A stretch of DNA of 64,000 nt from assembly GCA_905235155.1 (NCBI GenBank), contig CAJOKJ010000003.1, forward strand, positions 1 through 64,000, written 5' to 3'. The DNA comes from Candidatus Gastranaerophilales bacterium. Its GTDB lineage: Bacteria > Cyanobacteriota > Vampirovibrionia > Gastranaerophilales > Gastranaerophilaceae. The translations under genes were made by a program, and so were the position numbers. Position 1 is the first letter of the stretch. Every line of letters begins with the position of its first letter. Below the pieces are notes generated by a model. The model did not search any database, was not told the origin of the DNA, and saw nothing but the letters and a program-made list of their open reading frames with translations. Shown piece after piece: positions 13,401 through 20,747 of this stretch.

Positions 13401-16400
13401 CGCTTCTGATAAAGCTCATATCAGAAAAGTTAATGTCTGTGAAATTTAATATATCGGTACCTTTACCTGAATATACCGTATCATTGCCGTCACCTGATGC
13501 AAAATAGAAATTATTTGTACCTGCATCACCGTATAAAGCATCGTTACCTGTGCCGCCATATATTGAGTCGTTACCATCTCCGCCCTTTATGGTGTCATTT
13601 TGCTCATTTCCATATAATTTATCGTTACCAGCACCACCGTCTATTGAATCATTATCAAATCCACCATAAATTATATCGTTTCCTGTATCACCATATAAAC
13701 TATCAGCACCTGCACCGCCTTCAATAGTGTCATTACCTGCTGCACCACGTATTGAATCTGCTAGTGTTCCACCTGTAATAGTATCATTCATGCTTGTTCC
13801 GGTAAAACTATTCTTTTTATTTTGGGTTAGTACCGTTGATACATAGCTATCTTCAAGCAATGATGCTAAGTTATAATCTTCTTCTCTGCCTGTTTCATTA
13901 TTCCAACAGTATAATGTTTTAATTGAAACATTACCTTTTAGCTTAAAATAATCCGCAATGGTTACGGAATTATTATATATGCCGTCATCATTTGGTTCTC
14001 CGTATTCTATAACCAAATTATTGCCAATATGTCTAAATTTTAATTCATCGTATGCAACACCTTCAAAGTGGAGAGAATCTTTTCCTGTTCCTGAATATAT
14101 AGTGTCATTATTGTTGTATTCTTCGTCATTATGGTCATAATCAACCGTAACGGGAGTGAAGTAAAAATGATTTTCTCCTGCTTCTCCGTATAATTCATCA
14201 TTACCGGAACCGCTATATATGGTATCATCACCCGAACCGCCATATATTGTGTCATAATGAGAGCCCGAATAAATCAAATCATCTCCGTTACCACCATATA
14301 TCAAATCTCGGTGTACATTTCCAATAATGGTATCATTTCCATCGTAGCCATTAAGTGTATTTTGTAATTCCCCACCAATTATGCTATCTCTGTATTTTGT
14401 ACCTTTAATATTATTTATGTCATCCGGTTTTCCGTCAATTTTGATAATATTATTTTGACCGTTAAGAATAAAATCAAGAGTTCTTGATACAGTTAATTCA
14501 TCATTAAATTTACCTATAATTCTTTGAACCGAATTTGTAACTTCATCATTAAAATAATCTTTTATGGTAATAGAATCTTCATAATTATTTCCGTACTTAA
14601 TTATTAAATTTTTACCGCTATTGAAATATTGTAAATCTTTAAAATAAAAATCTTCAAAGATAATGATATCAGTTCCGCCACCTGCTTCAATTGTGTCATT
14701 ACCGTCACCGACAAACAGGTGAATTTCATTTTCGCCTGCTCCGCCATTTATCAAATCGTCTTCAGTTCCGCCATATATTGTGTCGTAGCCACTACCTCCG
14801 TATATGGTATCTTTACCTTCATCTCCGTATATTAAATCATTACCTGTACCACCGTTCAAATAATCGTTTCCGTCAAAACCGTAAAGGATATCATTACCTG
14901 AATTTCCATATAGCGTATCAGACGCAACACCGCCATTTATTGTGTCATCAAGATATGTTCCGTTAATATAATTTGGACTTACATCAGAAGTTTCAATTTG
15001 TACTTTATCAAGAAGATTTTTTATGTAATAGGAATCTCCGTTTGCATCAATAATACTTTTTATTGATGATTCAACGTCAGGTGTAAAATAATCTTTTAAG
15101 GTTATGGAATCTCCTATGCCGTAAGTGATAATTAAATTACCTTCCGAATTATAGAATTTTAAATCGTCATAAACTGTGTTTTTAAATACAACTGTATCTG
15201 TTCCGTTACCTGATTCTATTGTATCGTTACCGTCACCATCGTTAAATATGAAAGTATTGTTGCCTGATGTTGCATATATGTAATCGTTGCCTTTTCCGCC
15301 TGTAACTTCGTCATTACCGCTGCCTGCAATAATTGTATCATCACCGTTTCCTGCAAAAACTACATCATCACCGCTTCCTGCATCAATGTAGTCATTTCCA
15401 ACACCGCCATCTATATAATCGTCACCTTGACCGCTTTTAATGGAATCTGCACCAATACCGCCGTATATTATATCATCACCGGCTCCCGCATCAATGGTAT
15501 CATTTCCTATGCCTGCATCAACATAATCATCACCATCACCGGAATCAATAGAATCATTACCTGCATCCGTTTCAATGATATCGTTACCTTTAGCTGCCGT
15601 TACTACATCATCTTTGTTTGAGCCTGTTATTGTATCTGCAAGGTATGAACCTGTAAGAGTGTTATCTTCATCAAATACACCATTAATTTCTGCAAGACCA
15701 AAATCATAAATTATGTTATTAAGGTCATATATTTCACCATTAGCGTCAACTATTGATTTAACGGAAACTTTACCGTCAAGTGCAAAATAATCTTTTATTA
15801 TTACAGAATCGCTAAAGTTGCCTGCATCATCTCTATCACCATATTTTATAACAAGATTATCAGCGTCATCTTCATCTCTAATTACGGCAAAATCAGTAAT
15901 TTTTGTAGTGGTATCTTTAAATACGAGAACATCAATACCTGTTCCTACATATACAATATCTTTTCCATCGCCGTTATGGAATATAATTTGGTTGTGTCCT
16001 GCTTCTCCGTATATGTGGTCATTACCCTTGCCACCTGTAATTATATCGTTAGCAGTTTCATCTCCGTCATAATCATTTTCTTCGTCATATTTATCACCAT
16101 AAATAGTGTCATCACCATCTCCGGCATCTAAAATATCACTTCCCGAACCACCATAAAGTATATCATCACCGCCTGCGGTACGTATTGTATCATCACCGCC
16201 TTCGCCTCTTATGGTATCTTCAAAATCTCCTGTTACAAAGTTTTCACCTAAAAATGTACCGTAAATATTATTTGAACTTTCAGGGTCAACCTCTATGTTT
16301 ATTTTTCCTCTTAAAAATTCTTCCAGAATATATGTTTTTACGTCGTCAATAACAGTTGTAAGTAATTTGTGAACTTTGCCTTTAAAATAGTCCTTAATGG

Positions 16401-17916
16401 TAATTATTGACGCATAATCAGTGATTTCGCCTGTTTCTGAATCTCTTACCGGATTAAATCTTATAATAAGATTACCTTCATCAGCCAAAAATTCCATTGT
16501 ACGAATATCCATTGATTCTTCAGAATCTTTGAATAAAATCGTATCAGCACCGGAATCCAGATTAATTATATCTTTTCCGTCGTATTTTCCGATTTGATAG
16601 ACATCGTTTCCGGAACCGCCATAAAGAGTATCATTACCTTTACCGCCAATGAGTGTATCATTACCACCGGCACCTTTAATAACATTATCTTGTTTGTTAC
16701 CGGTTAAAATATTGTTTTTATTGTTACCTGTTAAATTTAATTTATCTGCCCATTCTCTTATCGGTTGAGATGTAACATTCATTTCTGTTGTGTATAACCA
16801 AAAATTTGTACCACCACAGGTTATAAATTTGTATAGATTTTCTTTTGAAATATATTGTAATGTTACTTCTAAGTCGCTATTACCTGTGTCTTGAATGAAA
16901 AATCCAGTAAGTTTGTTATTTTTATCATATACCGCACCTACAACATAAACCGCATGACCTAAGTAGCCTCCGTTATTTTCGTGCATTTTGTTTATTTCTG
17001 CGGTTGTACTACCCCAAAGATATGCTGCATCACCACCTGCGATGAAACCTTTACCTTCCTTAATTAATGCGGCTATATCATCCATACTGTTCATATTAAA
17101 TTGATAGAAGCCTTGTTCTTCGCTATAAGAAACCCAAGAATCCGAAATTACTGATTGAGCAGCGAAATAAGTTTCCGTCATTAATTTGGAATATTTTTCC
17201 ATGCCTTCAATATCAAGATTTTTTACAGCTTCTTGATATTTTTCATAGTACTCATTATATTTTTGTTCATAATTTTGAACTTCTTTATATTGAGAAGTTG
17301 TAGGAAATACATTTTCCTGCCAATCTTTTGTAACATCTATATCCTGTGATAAGTCTTTGTAGTTTCCAAAATTACCTGATGAAATTCCGTTATCTGCTAA
17401 TATATGATATCTGTCTTCATATATTGTACCTCCGTCAGGTTCATCAAATACATCAATTTCAGGTGCGTCTTCGCAAAATTTCTTTTGCCAATATTTGTAT
17501 GTAAATTCTGTTTCTACCGTATTTTCATCTGTTATTTTTATTTTGCCTGCTGTTGCAACAATATTCATTGATGATTCTACACCGCAGTTATTATATTGTT
17601 GATGTGTATCTAAAATCCATTTTTGAGGTGCACCATAGATATAATAATCAGCAGTTCTGGTTAGAGAAGAACTTATTTCACTGCCTTTTTTTACAACGGC
17701 ATCCGTATAATCCAATAATTTTACGTTATTTACGGTACTTGTAGAGGCAAGTGTATATGTATCGTTAAATACTTTTTCTTTGGAATCATCAATGTTACCC
17801 GTAGTTGTATATAACGTACCATTGTTTTCGTACGTGTTATATTTTTTTGTTGCAGTATTTGTTATACCTATACTTATTTCTTGTTCATTGTTACTGTTGT
17901 TATTGTCGTTTGCCAT
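1477..17916 (-). CDS. Giant RTX (haemolysin-type Ca-binding repeat) protein, 5479 aa, with N-terminal cysteine-peptidase-like region
   Basis: Single ORF; very many GGxGxDxxx nonapeptides; repeated 'NLIIKYG..DSITIKDYF' segments typical of the haemolysin-type calcium-binding-related domain; no Sec signal peptide. Confidence 0.95.
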   Translation of the reverse strand: MANDNNNSNNEQEISIGITNTATKKYNTYENNGTLYTTTGNIDDSKEKVFNDTYTLASTSTVNNVKLLDYTDAVVKKGSEISSSLTRTADYYIYGAPQKWILDTHQQYNNCGVESSMNIVATAGKIKITDENTVETEFTYKYWQKKFCEDAPEIDVFDEPDGGTIYEDRYHILADNGISSGNFGNYKDLSQDIDVTKDWQENVFPTTSQYKEVQNYEQKYNEYYEKYQEAVKNLDIEGMEKYSKLMTETYFAAQSVISDSWVSYSEEQGFYQFNMNSMDDIAALIKEGKGFIAGGDAAYLWGSTTAEINKMHENNGGYLGHAVYVVGAVYDKNNKLTGFFIQDTGNSDLEVTLQYISKENLYKFITCGGTNFWLYTTEMNVTSQPIREWADKLNLTGNNKNNILTGNKQDNVIKGAGGNDTLIGGKGNDTLYGGSGNDVYQIGKYDGKDIINLDSGADTILFKDSEESMDIRTMEFLADEGNLIIRFNPVRDSETGEITDYASIITIKDYFKGKVHKLLTTVIDDVKTYILEEFLRGKINIEVDPESSNNIYGTFLGENFVTGDFEDTIRGEGGDDTIRTAGGDDILYGGSGSDILDAGDGDDTIYGDKYDEENDYDGDETANDIITGGKGNDHIYGEAGHNQIIFHNGDGKDIVYVGTGIDVLVFKDTTTKITDFAVIRDEDDADNLVIKYGDRDDAGNFSDSVIIKDYFALDGKVSVKSIVDANGEIYDLNNIIYDFGLAEINGVFDEDNTLTGSYLADTITGSNKDDVVTAAKGNDIIETDAGNDSIDSGDGDDYVDAGIGNDTIDAGAGDDIIYGGIGADSIKSGQGDDYIDGGVGNDYIDAGSGDDVVFAGNGDDTIIAGSGNDEVTGGKGNDYIYATSGNNTFIFNDGDGNDTIESGNGTDTVVFKNTVYDDLKFYNSEGNLIITYGIGDSITLKDYFTPDVESSIKSIIDANGDSYYIKNLLDKVQIETSDVSPNYINGTYLDDTINGGVASDTLYGNSGNDILYGFDGNDYLNGGTGNDLIYGDEGKDTIYGGSGYDTIYGGTEDDLINGGAGENEIHLFVGDGNDTIEAGGGTDIIIFEDFYFKDLQYFNSGKNLIIKYGNNYEDSITIKDYFNDEVTNSVQRIIGKFNDELTVSRTLDFILNGQNNIIKIDGKPDDINNIKGTKYRDSIIGGELQNTLNGYDGNDTIIGNVHRDLIYGGNGDDLIYSGSHYDTIYGGSGDDTIYSGSGNDELYGEAGENHFYFTPVTVDYDHNDEEYNNNDTIYSGTGKDSLHFEGVAYDELKFRHIGNNLVIEYGEPNDDGIYNNSVTIADYFKLKGNVSIKTLYCWNNETGREEDYNLASLLEDSYVSTVLTQNKKNSFTGTSMNDTITGGTLADSIRGAAGNDTIEGGAGADSLYGDTGNDIIYGGFDNDSIDGGAGNDKLYGNEQNDTIKGGDGNDSIYGGTGNDALYGDAGTNNFYFASGDGNDTVYSGKGTDILNFTDINFSDMSFIRSGYNLIIRYSGGSVTLLNYLKSTVNSSVNTIVDKNGKSYNIKTKGIITINGTTHSANKIAGTLMPDSITGGLYADTISGGDGNDKIYGGDDNDSITGDNGNDTLIGGEGDDTIKGGAGNDKIYGGEGNDKLYGDTGNDTFYFDNVADDMNGSDTVYSGSGNDVLDISEVDFSDMEFTRSGSNLVIKYGGHQKVTLYNYLANTSSSIKEIVTADEGKINIIKKATLNLDYSTSSSATNIAGSFLNDSIIGSAYKDTIKGGAGNDTIYGGAGNDYLYGQSGTNLFLFENGSGKDTVYLGSGNDKLQFIDLNLSDLNVERSGNNLVIEYGDINSEGAYKNAVTISNYFNYNGIVSTTTIITEDEPNGVNLAELYNSVANFKNITADDKTKGTLKTSNDDEKISASGRKAGIKIYAQNGNDSITGSKNNDYIYGGLGDDTINGGKGNDRLYGEAGVNVFQFKSGDGKDTIYSGKGYDKIDLSKANVTKINNTGSNGVYFTKVGNNLIVNYGNKDTITLLNYMKSTSVKSLITKDGKEHNLSKEAYILFNNSNLSRKVSVVGTKLNDSIVGGNNNDVLKGGAGDDIITGGKGNDKIYGEAGKNTFIFSSGDGNDTIYSGTGTDTVQFKNVAISSLKFTNDSKNNLIIKYGSSSITIANYFKLQGVTSVKQFIDNTGEQYSISLSNNNIVLTDSTGTQQTVTLLTTGEATAKTKNCILTGTFLNDSITGTNIADSITGGAGDDTIKALSGNDTIKSGSGNDIIYADKDDKYNYGNDVVYAGEGNDTVYGYYGNDKLYGEAGNDIIYGGYGNDYIDGGAGNDTLYGENGKDTIHAGSGTDHIYGGKDDDYLYSDSGNNYFHIYKGDGTDRIYFGSGKDYLIFEDASLTNDLKFYCSSNNLVIKYSNDTNDSIIVSNYFKNNQTLKYIKTTDSSDAELLSAVMAREGYYININGSSSKTNNIVGTLYSDSMTGGSLADTLKGGNGHDIINGGNGNDKLYGNLGQDTIKGGAGNDYIEGNEDNDVLYGNAGNDTIKGGTGNDTIYGGADNDALYGEGGTNILYFNIGDGRDTVYSGTGNDILNFEELNFETDFKFVKSGNDLIIKYGASTNFNDYVTINNFYNGSTANTIVTKLNGELQSLDIRDFAMVEIDGVIKSKNTIKGTDFQDSIVGGDLADKLYGYGGNDIINGRLGNDYISAHEGDDILYGGPDNDTLYGGAGNDTLIGGTDNDVLYGNSGNNLIILNAGDGNDTIYSGDGNDIIKFQNLRLTDLEFYTDGNNLIIKYGNTNKDSITIANYYDDTVYHKSVKELQYLNDADEYVTQNLREYLNENYVKITAQYNQTTNGTDFKDSITCDDRGAKVFANGGNDIIIGGIGNDTIDAGAGDDTVYADEGKNQVYGNAGNDIITTGNGNNYIDGGSGADTITTGNGNDTILGGSGNDIIETGAGNDSVNAGAGNDTITVGEGNNTVYGGSGNDVINGNENADSDFLSGDSGDDTININSNKTIAQGGDGSDTYNNVSLNKRTTISDTSGDDNLHINSIKDNTRIFFNVNLNPEYFGNDSEHNIYIYDVNNAEEIINAVQNGVKPTSNLLEIENYFGNGAIETIQIHYNETTYTIYSEDIKQIRQRVITWLKANRFNSVEWVLVNGTALQKAELLALYEIRWIYYGTEGDDSLQGTATSEVIYGLGGNDTIDGMGGDDKLFGGDGEDIITAEDGLSSIYGGAGDDTITALGTGEKYIQGNGGNDIISAETDYNHTIYGDSYDESTDTYSDTGNDSITVGNGDNTIYGGAGNDTITTGNGANVIRGGEGTDNITTGTGNDTVYGNEGNDVINVGNGENIVYGGEGNDSITAGEDNDLLYGENGNDTIIGNGGNDSIYGGIGNDSITTGTGDSYIEGNEGDDTIVAGNGNNTVYGGEGEDSIVADDGNDTIYGENGNDRISTGNGNNLVYGGAGTDVIIGGTDADTIYGGEGADSITSGGGNDEIYGEADNDIITASDGAATIYGGDGNDIITTSGSGNKYIQGGEGNDTINAIATTDGQLIYGDSYTVNKYEDEEGHEVSETIYSGEGNDSIVSGIGDDTIYSGNGNDYIDAGNGVNIIYAFDGKNTIISGSGNDSITSDNGDNSVDSGAGNDTITLNDGNNTIISGEGNDSITSGKGNNSVDSGAGDDTITLNDGNNTIISGEGNDSITSGNGDNSVDSGAGDDTITTGNGNNTISSGSGNDVITTSEGKNIIDAGEGNDSITLNNETLVSTIIGGLGNDTITDNNSATLSNHYIFKNNDGNDLVILSTPNAVFEFEDTELEDLTWSLNEYSRTDLVVHYGENTVTIKDVDLNSQNYIFKHGENEKTLDDLIQIVIINGKPNTAETIVGTKWNDSITAGSQGDSISGMGGNDTVIANGGNDTITTLGGDDSIEGGDGANVINAGDGKNTISGGNDGNTITSGTGDDSITTGNGDDSINAGAGNNNVNAGNGKNTITTSDGNDTITTGNGDDSINAGNGENVIDAGDGKNTITGGNDGNTITSGIGDDSITVGDGTNVIDAGNGKNTITGGNGENTITSGTGDDVITTGSGNDSINAGEGANTISGGNGDNIIVAENGNNRITTGTGNDTITTGTGNDSIVAGNGKNIINASDGKNTITGGDEGNTIISGSGDDVISVGAGDDSINSGAGNDTITTGEGSNEVHAGEGNDSITGGSGNDTIHGDADNDIIIGNGGADELYGDAGNDSITVNNGNSSMYGGAGDDTLTALGTGEKYIQGGAGNDVISATTAGNHIIYGDTYDAETETFLDTGDDTITTGNGQDKIYGGNGNDLIDAGNGDNFVDGGAGDDTINVGTGDDTVYGGDGADIINVESGKNIIYGGSGNDTITLNTATAINTIEAGTGNDYIYDHNNEAYSNHYVYNLGDGKDTIELDTQNVLFEFKGTELADLKWTLSGTERLDLTINYSLADSVTIKNVDLTSDNYRFKDSTGAEKGLFDALGVLITYGKTTGDDTIIGTKWRDSIVAGDYNDSITGGLQNDTVLGNGGNDTIYGNDGDDYLDGGDGNDIIYGNAGNDSIVGGAGDDTLYGEEGNDTINGTSGNDLIYSGAGNDSINVGSGAATVYSAEGFDTITATGSGNKYIEAGNGDDVINASSATGNIFVYGDAYNPTSEVLYGTGNDSIATGSGDDTIYGGAGNDTISSGLGANIVYGGVGNDSITGGTDAETLYGNEGNDVIEGNGGNDIIEGGSGDDTITVSDGLATVYGGDGADVITSTGTDAKHIQGGNGNDTITAITDADNVIYGDTYNASTGLTAGTGSDSITTGIGNDSIYGCGGNDTIDAGNGDNYVNTGSGNNVVTTGTGNDTIIVGNGASSINAGAGNDTINISNTTAVSTIEAGTGDDVIVDVNNSSTANHYIFNNGDGNDTITLTSGTILFDFKDTKLNELTWKLDGTNRENLVIGYGTDDSITITNVVLASRNYRFKDSTMPTTSKTIDELLQDTSAHVIINGKDTVADTIRGTKWHDSITAGGANDSIVGNGGNDTIYGNNGNDTIITGDGNDYIDGGAGNNSIESGRGNDTIITGNGDDYINAGPGSGSGTSAGNKYIESGDGADTIILNTTYKSTIYSGAGNDTITITTSDGGHIIEAGKGNDVITDYSGAKNIYVFNDADGNDTITFEGNQKATFQFTGTRYDDLTWTLSGNNRQNLVIGYGTNDSLTIQNINLTSNDFDFIDSTGSKKTITDAVSTVVINGKDSADTITGTIWNDSITAGNNNDSITGNAGNDTIIGNKGSDTIRGGEGNDVIYGCNNAERDEGGSITDIIYGDAGDDIIYAQSTKTEIYDSAGNDTYFAYLDQLTEITDNTGSDTLNIIDTKDNTNAIFVNFKFDLDSHTIIDELDDLSLYLKHASDNGSGIITINENQGIVIKNYFTTGENSGKIETIQTSDSRRLTTVDLARIKEDIQSWLNDYHGTLTSVEDVLKSSDNESKTALIAKFQDSTGIQWT
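6806..7110 (-). repeat. About three near-identical 108-bp tandem units (36 aa, four RTX nonapeptides each) inside the RTX gene
   Basis: 'ggaagtaata' recurs at 6853, 6961 and 7069 (exact 108-bp spacing); encodes GNNTIISGEGNDSITSGxGxNSVDSGAGDDTITLND. Confidence 0.85.
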
Positions 17917-18001
17917 TGCTATCTATCCAAAAAGTAATAACTATTACCATTATAACAATTTTTTTTATAAAAAAATAATATTTTTACAATTATTTACAAT
18001 A

Positions 18002-18352
18002 TTATAAAGCAAGATATGCGTATGCCAATATTATTGAGCTGATTGTATAAGAAATAATTTGGTAAATTGTATATAATCTTAATTTATTAAAACTGGAATA
18101 ATGCCCTAAAATGAAGGGTATTATAGCAAAAATGAGTAAGGCTGCCAAATAATAATGTTGTTTTATTATACCAAACAATCCTGTTATTAAAAGTAAAATA
18201 ATATATAGATACATAGAAATACCTATACAAAGCCCAACTGAAGCTTTTTTCTTAGGGTCAAAAGATTGTTTTATATTTCCGACAAGTCCGATTGCAAGTG
18301 CGAAAGTTGCTATGATACTTATAAAAAAAGAAATTAATGTTAAAATTTTCAT
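18002..18352 (-). CDS. Small multi-pass membrane protein, unknown function
   Basis: ORF of 116 aa with several hydrophobic segments; 4-nt overlap with upstream gene. Confidence 0.7.
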   Translation of the reverse strand: MKILTLISFFISIIATFALAIGLVGNIKQSFDPKKKASVGLCIGISMYLYIILLLITGLFGIIKQHYYLAALLIFAIIPFILGHYSSFNKLRLYTIYQIISYTISSIILAYAYLAL

Positions 18353-19191
18353 ACGATTTCCAATTCTTGCGTTTTTGTTGTTTGTGCAATTTCATTCAAA
18401 AATTCTATTGCAGTATTCATTACAAACTCTTTTTCATTGTCATATAAAACCATGTGGTAACTGTCATTCAATTCTACATATTTTTTTATGGTTGAAGAAA
18501 CATTTTTTATGACAATTTTTGCACCTTTTGTGCTTGCAAGATTATCATATTTTGAGTGAATACATAAAATAGGGCAAGTAACTTTTTTTAAATTCTTTCT
18601 TACGTTTTTAGAAAGTTTCAATAATCCGAAAACACAATTTAGCGGATAATTATCCATACCTATATTAACTTTAGACATGACCTTTGCCAAACTTTTTCTT
18701 GTTTTTTCGTTTTTTACGCCAAAGCAATCATCTTCCGGAAAAGTGTAATAGTATCGGGTAACCGTATTAAGAGCGACAGGCAATAAAGATACTGTCCAAG
18801 GTATGCAAAATCCGTCTAAAAACAACGTTGTTGATAATGCGATAATCCCTGTTAAATCTTTATTATGCTCACCCAAGTAAACTGCCATTGCTGCACCTAA
18901 ACATAGGCCTGATGCAAAAAATTGATTATAATTTTTTCTTAACTTGTTATATTTTTCTTGTGCAAAATCGCACCAATCCTGCCAGGTAACAGTTTCTATT
19001 TCGTGTATTCTGTTGCCGTGTCCTGGAAAAGAATAGCAAAATACATCGTAACCTTGTTTATGTAAAAATGTGCCATATTTTTTCATTTCAAAAGGGCTGC
19101 CTGTTAAACCGTGAAATAACAATACAGCCTTTTTATTTTTTATTTCTTTTATGTCTTCGTGCAGCAGTTCAAAGTCTATACTTTCTGCCAC
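18349..19191 (-). CDS. Alpha/beta hydrolase (carboxylesterase/monoglyceride-lipase-like) with Cys nucleophile elbow
   Basis: VLLFHGLTGSPFEMKKYGTFLHKQGYDVFCYSFPGHG; elbow ASGLCLGAA; IHSKYDNLAS Asp; SYHMVLYD His. Confidence 0.85.
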   Translation of the reverse strand: MAESIDFELLHEDIKEIKNKKAVLLFHGLTGSPFEMKKYGTFLHKQGYDVFCYSFPGHGNRIHEIETVTWQDWCDFAQEKYNKLRKNYNQFFASGLCLGAAMAVYLGEHNKDLTGIIALSTTLFLDGFCIPWTVSLLPVALNTVTRYYYTFPEDDCFGVKNEKTRKSLAKVMSKVNIGMDNYPLNCVFGLLKLSKNVRKNLKKVTCPILCIHSKYDNLASTKGAKIVIKNVSSTIKKYVELNDSYHMVLYDNEKEFVMNTAIEFLNEIAQTTKTQELEIV

Positions 19192-20636
19192 TATGATAAC
19201 CTCGTGAATAATTGGTCAATTAATTCAACAGCCATATCAATTTCCGCATAAGAAATTGTAACCGCAGGAACTAATGTCAAGGAGTTATTATAATGGCTAC
19301 CTTTGTTTAAAATTAAACCACATTTTTTACCTTGATATTGAAGGTCACCTTTGTATCCTTCAGATAAGATGTCGTGGCTTAACTCAGGGTCAGGAGTATA
19401 ACCGTCTTCTGTTACACATTCAATTCTCAAGGCAAGACCAAGACCGTCTACCATACCAATACGTTTATGTTTTTTCTCAAGCATTTTTAAACCGTCTAAG
19501 AAGTATTTACCCTTTTGTGCAACTTGTGTTTCAAAGTCATCTTCTTCAAAAGTATTCATTACTTCGTAACCTGCTCTCATTCCGATTGGGTTATTACAGA
19601 ATGTTGAGTGAGTTCTTCCGCTTGGCCATATTTCAGGATTAATTAATTCTTCTTTTGCCCACATACCGCCAAGAGGATTTAAGCCGTTTGTTAATGATTT
19701 ACCAAAGGTTATTACATCAGGTGTAACTTCGTAGTGCTCTATTGCCCACAATTTACCTGTACGATAAAATCCCATTTGAATTTCATCATCAACAAGTAAT
19801 ACACCAAAATCATCAAGAACTTTTTTCAATTCTTTGAAATATCCTTTTGGTGGAACAATATATCCTCCTGAACCTTGAACAGGCTCAATAAAGAATGCTC
19901 CGATTGAAGATTGTTTTGTTCCTTGATTATATAAACCTGCACAATTATCTTCAAATTCACGTCTTAATTGTTGAACACAATAGTAATTACAAGAATCACA
20001 GTGTTTTCCGTAAGGACATCTGTAACAATAAGGATATGGAACAAAGTGTGCTTCATCGCCAAAATGACCAAACGGTTCTCTGTATCTGTAACCTGCGGTT
20101 AGACAGCTTGCACCTAATGTTCTGCCGTGAAAACCACCGTAAAAAGAGAACATTCTGTTTTTATGTGTATAATTTCTAACAAGTTTTAAGGCATCTTCCG
20201 TTGCTTGTGAACCACCCACGTTGAAATGAACTCTACCTTTTTCGTTAAATCTTTCTATATTAGCTTTTGCAATTTTTTCAGATAATAATACTTTGTAATC
20301 GTATAAAAAGTTTGATGAAATTTGAGGTAGTGTATCTATTTGGTTTACAACGGCATCTCTAATTCTTCTGTTTTTATAACCTAAATTACATGCTGCAAAC
20401 CACATTTGTAAATCTAAATAAGGTGTATTTTCTGAATCATACATGTAAATACCGTTACAATCTCTAAATATTTTTGGTACGGGTTCACTATGAATTTTAT
20501 CCCCGTAAGTGCAGTATTCTTTATCTATTTCAAGAAGTTCCGCATCTGATTTGTAATCGTTATTCATCTTTTTTTCTTCTTCTAACTTACTATCCATTTT
20601 TTCTAAATTTGTTCTAATTTTTTCTAGTACGCTCAT
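19191..20636 (-). CDS. Class III pyridoxal-phosphate aminotransferase (ornithine/lysine/GABA aminotransferase-like)
   Basis: GGFHGRTLGASCLT, EPVQGSGGYIVPPKGYF, VDDEIQMGFYRTGK, FGKSLTNGLNPLGG (PLP-Lys); Cys-rich insert CYRCPYGKHCDSCNYYC. Confidence 0.9.
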   Translation of the reverse strand: MSVLEKIRTNLEKMDSKLEEEKKMNNDYKSDAELLEIDKEYCTYGDKIHSEPVPKIFRDCNGIYMYDSENTPYLDLQMWFAACNLGYKNRRIRDAVVNQIDTLPQISSNFLYDYKVLLSEKIAKANIERFNEKGRVHFNVGGSQATEDALKLVRNYTHKNRMFSFYGGFHGRTLGASCLTAGYRYREPFGHFGDEAHFVPYPYCYRCPYGKHCDSCNYYCVQQLRREFEDNCAGLYNQGTKQSSIGAFFIEPVQGSGGYIVPPKGYFKELKKVLDDFGVLLVDDEIQMGFYRTGKLWAIEHYEVTPDVITFGKSLTNGLNPLGGMWAKEELINPEIWPSGRTHSTFCNNPIGMRAGYEVMNTFEEDDFETQVAQKGKYFLDGLKMLEKKHKRIGMVDGLGLALRIECVTEDGYTPDPELSHDILSEGYKGDLQYQGKKCGLILNKGSHYNNSLTLVPAVTISYAEIDMAVELIDQLFTRLS

Positions 20637-20747
20637 TTTTAAACCTATTTAGTGTTCATTTTACATTTATATTTTTCATAATACAACTAAAAAATAAAAT
20701 ATGCTAATTTTTTACATGATTTTTGTTACTTTTGTAACAAAATCATA

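Noticed and set aside
19191-20636. Cys-rich insert CYRCPYGKHCDSCNYYC in the aminotransferase as a novel metal site
   Set aside because: Similar CYRCPFG...C inserts are, to my knowledge, common in a clade of class III aminotransferases, so not unusual on its own.
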